From NCBI GenBank assembly GCA_021205485.1, contig JAJPXK010000154.1, positions 362 through 8,863 on the forward strand: a stretch of 8,502 nucleotides of DNA. The letters are read 5' to 3'. The translations under genes were made by a program, and so were the position numbers. The notes beneath the pieces are model-generated. The model did not search any database. It was given only the letters and a program-made list of their open reading frames with translations, and was not told the DNA's origin. This document shows, one piece after another, positions 5,869 through 8,502 of this stretch. The DNA comes from Clostridia bacterium (GTDB lineage: Bacteria; Bacillota; Clostridia; Christensenellales; Borkfalkiaceae). How positions within the stretch are numbered: the stretch's first letter is position 1; every line of letters begins with the position of its first letter.

Positions 5869-7041
5869 TTACGTACCGTAAACGGTATCATAAGCTATTT
5901 GTTTTAAAATTTCTTCATTGGTTGTCTGCGTACTTTCGTAAGTAGAAATGCGCACGTCTATATTTAAAATTGTAGCGGCGTGCACGCATGCAGACAGGAA
6001 TGCGCCTTCGTAGGAAGGATGCTTGTCGTCATCGGCATAAAGATTTATCGTGCCGCTGTAATCTTCGTAAGCCGCAGTAAACGCCTTGCCCACATAACTT
6101 ACCTTAAGGTCAAGCGCATCGGCACATTTTTCATATGCCGCCCTTATTTTAGCCTCTGCTTCGGGGATAGTGCAGTTCAGACTTTCCGCAAGGCTGGTAT
6201 ATCCCCAGGTGGAATAAAGGTAAATTTCGCAGTCGTCCTGCGTCTTGTTTATCTTTGTTTTAAGGGCTTCCACAGCCGAATAAAACTCATCGTAATTGTT
6301 TATCGGCGTCGTGCTCTGTTCCTGCAATACCACCGCGTCGTAGTCAGAATATGCGTCAAGTTTATCAGCAACCTGTTTGCCGTACTCGTCCGTTTCGTCA
6401 GCAAACTGCGTAAGGGTATGCGAACCTACCGTTACCGATTCTGCTATCACCGTCTGTCCTGCGGCATTTGCTATGTTTGCAAACAGATCGGGCATTTCGC
6501 GGTAGTAAGTAAAGCTGTTGCCGATAAACAGCACTTTTACCGTCTTCCATATTGCGGGTTCTCCGCTGGCGTCCAGGTACCAATAATAGCCGCCCGCAGG
6601 TTTGGTGGCGGAATATGTGTAAACTATCGTGCCTTCACCCGTCGTAACTTCGGTATAGGAATACACCTTTGCGCTTGATTTAAAGGCGCTTACGCCAACC
6701 GCTGTAACGCTGTCGGGCAACATAATACTCTTTGCGGCGCACTCGGTAAAGCTGTAATCGCCTATATAGGTGATGCCGTCTTCTATTACTATCTGAGTAA
6801 CCCTGCCTGACTTGCTGTACCACGGGGCGTCCTTTTTAGACGAATAATCGGGCATTGCCCCCTCGCCCGACACGGTAAGGACAAAACCGTAGCTGCCGTT
6901 GTCGGTAAAAGCGGCTGTAACGCTTTCGTTCAGGCTCCACGTTTTATATTCGCTCTCTTCTGCGCATGCCGATACTGCCAGTAGAGAAAAGATTGAGGCA
7001 ATGACCAGCATTACAGAAATTATTTTTTTTAATGCTTTCAT
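5869..7041 (-). CDS. Secreted SGNH/DUF4886-like hydrolase with BspA-like LRR segment
   Basis: An N-terminal hydrophobic signal ends in the lipobox VSAC (23-26), so this is probably a lipoprotein. Residues 52-125 look like the N-terminal cap and one or two BspA-type leucine-rich repeats (SGEGAMPDY, then IVIEDGITYIGDYSF and LPDSVTAVGVSAF). Residues 168-360 form an SGNH hydrolase: block I FIGNSFT with Ser176, a block II glycine near 206 (TVGSHT), LQEQS (239-243) where the family has its oxyanion residues, a STWGY segment (277-281), and DDKHP (338-342) giving the Asp338/His341 pair. The pattern matches the DUF4886-type esterases I recall. Predicted role: hydrolysis of ester or acyl groups on an extracellular or cell-wall substrate. 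It is first in the three-gene unit; the next ATG is 26 bases past the stop. The Shine-Dalgarno before 7041 is weak (see findings). Length (390) is reasonable for signal + LRR + SGNH. Confidence 0.88.
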   Translation of the reverse strand: MKALKKIISVMLVIASIFSLLAVSACAEESEYKTWSLNESVTAAFTDNGSYGFVLTVSGEGAMPDYSSKKDAPWYSKSGRVTQIVIEDGITYIGDYSFTECAAKSIMLPDSVTAVGVSAFKSSAKVYSYTEVTTGEGTIVYTYSATKPAGGYYWYLDASGEPAIWKTVKVLFIGNSFTYYREMPDLFANIANAAGQTVIAESVTVGSHTLTQFADETDEYGKQVADKLDAYSDYDAVVLQEQSTTPINNYDEFYSAVEALKTKINKTQDDCEIYLYSTWGYTSLAESLNCTIPEAEAKIRAAYEKCADALDLKVSYVGKAFTAAYEDYSGTINLYADDDKHPSYEGAFLSACVHAATILNIDVRISTYESTQTTNEEILKQIAYDTVYGT

Positions 7042-7056
7042 GAGGTTTTTTCTCTG

Positions 7057-7090
7057 CCCTCTGCCTGCGGCGAATGCCGCAGGCAGAGGG
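7057..7090. repeat. Perfect 15-bp hairpin H1
   Basis: Arms 7057-7071 and 7076-7090 are perfectly complementary around a 4-base loop (GAAT on the plus strand). The stem is GC-rich and ends 15 bases upstream of the SGNH lipoprotein ATG, so it would sit in that mRNA's leader. No U-run follows it in the minus direction, so it is not a typical terminator. Confidence 0.9.
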
Positions 7091-7128
7091 GATATTTTGC
7101 GTAGAAAAATATCCCCTCTGCCTGAGGC
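7076..7128. repeat. Long hairpin H2, alternative to H1
   Basis: Bases 7080-7098 and 7106-7124 are perfectly complementary over 19 pairs with a 7-base loop (GCGTAGA). Allowing one mismatch, the stem extends to 23 positions (7076-7098 with 7106-7128). It uses the arm 7076-7090 that H1 also needs, so the two cannot form together. Confidence 0.85.
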
Positions 7129-7161
7129 GAAACCCCCAGCCCGAGGGGATATTTTGCGTAG

Positions 7162-7204
7162 AAAAAAATTTTTTTATTATGGGTTTATCACCCTCATCCG
7201 TCAG
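7162..7204 (-). promoter_or_regulatory. Possible promoter for the three-gene unit, plus A7/T7 tract
   Basis: On the minus strand CTGACG (7204 to 7199) and CATAAT (7181 to 7176) are 17 bases apart, matching 4 of 6 and 5 of 6 consensus positions. A symmetric seven-T/seven-A tract (7162-7175) follows and could alternatively be the tail of a terminator. No better promoter is visible between the malic enzyme and the SGNH gene. Confidence 0.3.
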
Positions 7205-7235
7205 CTTACGCTGACACCTTCCCCTAAGGGAAGGC
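7191..7235. repeat. Twin-hairpin intergenic repeat
   Basis: Two perfect small hairpins lie side by side: GTCAGC/GCTGAC (7200-7205 and 7210-7215, with a GTAA tetraloop on the minus strand) and CCTTCCC/GGGAAGG (7217-7223 and 7228-7234). They begin about 18 bases after the malic enzyme stop. The flanking CCCTCATCCG and the order of the two stems resemble a dispersed intergenic palindrome I recall from gut Bacillota genomes. They may stabilise the malic enzyme mRNA 3' end or aid termination; no U-run follows immediately. Confidence 0.65.
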
Positions 7236-7251
7236 AAGGGTAATCAGTTGC

Positions 7252-8436
7252 TTATTTTTGAGGGTAAAGTTTACTTACGCCTGTGTCTATTGCCGCCTGA
7301 GCCACAGCCTTTGCAACGCTGTCATGCGCCCTTTGGTCATATGCGTACGGCAAAATAAAGTCGCGGGCAAGCTGTTCTTCGCTTACGCAGGCAGCAATGC
7401 CCATGGCAGCCGCTTTCATCATCTCGGTATTTACGGTGTTTGCCCTTACGTCCAATGCGCCGCGGAATAACCCGGGGAACACAAGCACGTTATTTATCTG
7501 ATTTGGATATTCTGAAGATCCCGTCCCCACTATGTAGGCGCCTGCGTCCAGCGCATCAAGGGGGTTGATTTCGGGCACAGGGTTGGCGCTTGTAAACAGA
7601 ATGGATTTTTCTGCCATACTGCGCACCATATCCTTTGTAATACAGTCGGGCCCGGACACGCCTATTACCACGTCGGCGCCCTTCATTGCGTCAGAAAGCA
7701 GGCCCTTTTTATGTGAAAGGTTTGTAACCTTTGCAATTTCCTGCTGGGCGGGGTTTAACGATAAATCTCCCTCTACCAATATGCCGTCAAGCCCGCACAT
7801 GGTAATGTCCTTTACGCCATAGGATAAAAGGAACTTGGCAATGGCAATGCCAGCCGAACCGGGGCCGTTTATCACTACCTTTATTTCATCAGCCTTTTTA
7901 TCTGCAAGTTTAAGGGCGTTGATAAGCGCGGCAAGCGTTACTATCGCCGTACCGTGCTGGTCATCGTGGAATACGGGTATATCAAGGTCCTTCTTTAACC
8001 TGGTTTCTATCTCAAAGCAGCGGGGCGCAGATATATCCTCAAGGTTAATGCCGCCGAAAGAGCCCGCCATTATCTCTATAGTGCGGATTATCTCTTCCGT
8101 ATCCTTTGTGCGCAGGCATATAGGGTAAGCATCCACGCCGCCAAATGCCTTAAACAGGGCGCACTTGCCTTCCATCACGGGCATACCCGCTTCGGGGCCG
8201 ATATCCCCCAGGCCAAGTATGGCGGTGCCGTCTGTAATTACGGGCACTGTGTTCCACCTGCGGGTAAGTTCAAAGCTCTTTTCCACGTCGGCATGTATTG
8301 CCATGCAGGGCTCGGCTACGCCAGGGGTATATGCCAGCGAAAGCGCCTCCCTGTTATCTACGGGTACGCGGCACACTGTCTCTATTTTGCCCTTCCACTC
8401 GCCATGCTTTTTTAATGATTCTTCACGATAATTCAT
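7252..8436 (-). CDS. NAD(P)-dependent malic enzyme (decarboxylating)
   Basis: Converts (S)-malate to pyruvate and CO2 with reduction of NAD(P), in the cytoplasm, linking the C4-acid pool to pyruvate. At 394 residues it is the short bacterial form and appears complete. Landmarks: SLAYTPGVA with active-site Tyr36; ITDGTAILGLGDIGP (67-81); PVMEGK with the catalytic lysine at 91; metal ligands in NLED (Glu133, Asp134) and HDDQHGTA (Asp159); the dinucleotide fold NGPGSAG (190-196); SANPVPEI (283-290); and FPGLFRGALD (320-329). The ATG at 8436 has a strong GGAGG 6 bases upstream. The second beta strand of the NAD fold ends MCGLDG where most relatives I recall have CD-x-x-G, so cofactor preference should not be assumed. 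A 210-base palindromic spacer follows, so it is probably not in one simple operon with the surface genes. Confidence 0.97.
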   Translation of the reverse strand: MNYREESLKKHGEWKGKIETVCRVPVDNREALSLAYTPGVAEPCMAIHADVEKSFELTRRWNTVPVITDGTAILGLGDIGPEAGMPVMEGKCALFKAFGGVDAYPICLRTKDTEEIIRTIEIMAGSFGGINLEDISAPRCFEIETRLKKDLDIPVFHDDQHGTAIVTLAALINALKLADKKADEIKVVINGPGSAGIAIAKFLLSYGVKDITMCGLDGILVEGDLSLNPAQQEIAKVTNLSHKKGLLSDAMKGADVVIGVSGPDCITKDMVRSMAEKSILFTSANPVPEINPLDALDAGAYIVGTGSSEYPNQINNVLVFPGLFRGALDVRANTVNTEMMKAAAMGIAACVSEEQLARDFILPYAYDQRAHDSVAKAVAQAAIDTGVSKLYPQK

Positions 8437-8502
8437 TTATTTCCTCCATATTTTTTTACAGAATCTATCCATTTGATAATTTATTGCATTTTTTTATAAT
8501 TT
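8437..8502 (-). other. Upstream region of the malic enzyme gene
   Basis: AT-rich leader holding the GGAGGAA Shine-Dalgarno (8441-8447). I see no convincing -35/-10 pair within the 66 bases available, so the promoter is probably further upstream, outside the window, or non-canonical. Confidence 0.5.

Larger units (their letters stand above)
7057..7170. repeat. Degenerate 57-base tandem duplication
   Basis: Unit 1 (7057-7113) and unit 2 (7114-7170) align without gaps at about 49 of 57 positions. Both begin CCCTCTGCCTG. Both share a 24-base identical segment (7086-7109 and 7143-7166) that contains GATATTTTGCGTAGAAAAA. Differences cluster in the middle, where unit 1 keeps a perfect palindrome and unit 2 only a partial one. 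The unit has the look of a small dispersed palindromic element duplicated in place. Confidence 0.85.

Noticed and set aside
5980..6678. Plus-strand open frame of 232 codons
   Set aside because: Antisense to the SGNH hydrolase; Arg/Cys/Val-rich translation with no domain.
7057..7170. Possible small CRISPR array
   Set aside because: Only two adjacent units, no unique spacers between identical repeats, and strong internal palindromes; a tandem duplication fits better.
6944..7237. Minus-strand open frame across the spacer repeats
   Set aside because: Translation reflects the palindromic repeats (KKFFSTQNIPS-like twice) and overlaps the signal peptide region of the SGNH gene in another frame.

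Overview
The window is moderate-GC bacterial DNA, and every gene I can support lies on the minus strand. Strong purine-rich ribosome binding sites, lipobox-type signal peptides, InlB-type, BspA-type and Big_2 surface domains, an IS200-type insertion remnant and palindromic intergenic repeats fit a Gram-positive Bacillota (Clostridia-like) bacterium, possibly from a gut. No rRNA or marker gene is present, so this is inference, not a taxonomic call.

In transcription order (high to low coordinates): a complete NAD(P)-dependent malic enzyme (7252-8436); a 210-base spacer of palindromes, including a degenerate 57-base tandem duplication; then a tight three-gene unit with gaps of 26 and 14 bases. 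This unit encodes a secreted SGNH/DUF4886-like hydrolase lipoprotein with a BspA-like segment (5869-7041), an 818-residue repeat lipoprotein (3386-5842), and an 825-residue multi-spanning membrane protein with an embedded alpha/beta-hydrolase domain (894-3371). A 432-base spacer follows. It holds a decayed IS200-type element that keeps its left-end hairpins, its promoter, a Shine-Dalgarno-sequestering inverted repeat and the first 39 codons of tnpA. Last comes a macro-domain gene (from 461 downward) whose frame is broken by a single TAG, with family-like sequence continuing beyond it to the window edge.

The malic enzyme is housekeeping central metabolism. The three-gene unit is the most unusual part: two predicted hydrolases at the cell surface flank a lipoprotein with four copies of a ~120-residue module around two Ig-like domains. 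I infer a surface apparatus that binds and de-esterifies or hydrolyses an external or envelope substrate, but no sequence feature identifies that substrate. The repeat module looks like a reduced solute-binding-protein lobe. The spacer palindromes look like dispersed repeats and may shape expression of the unit.
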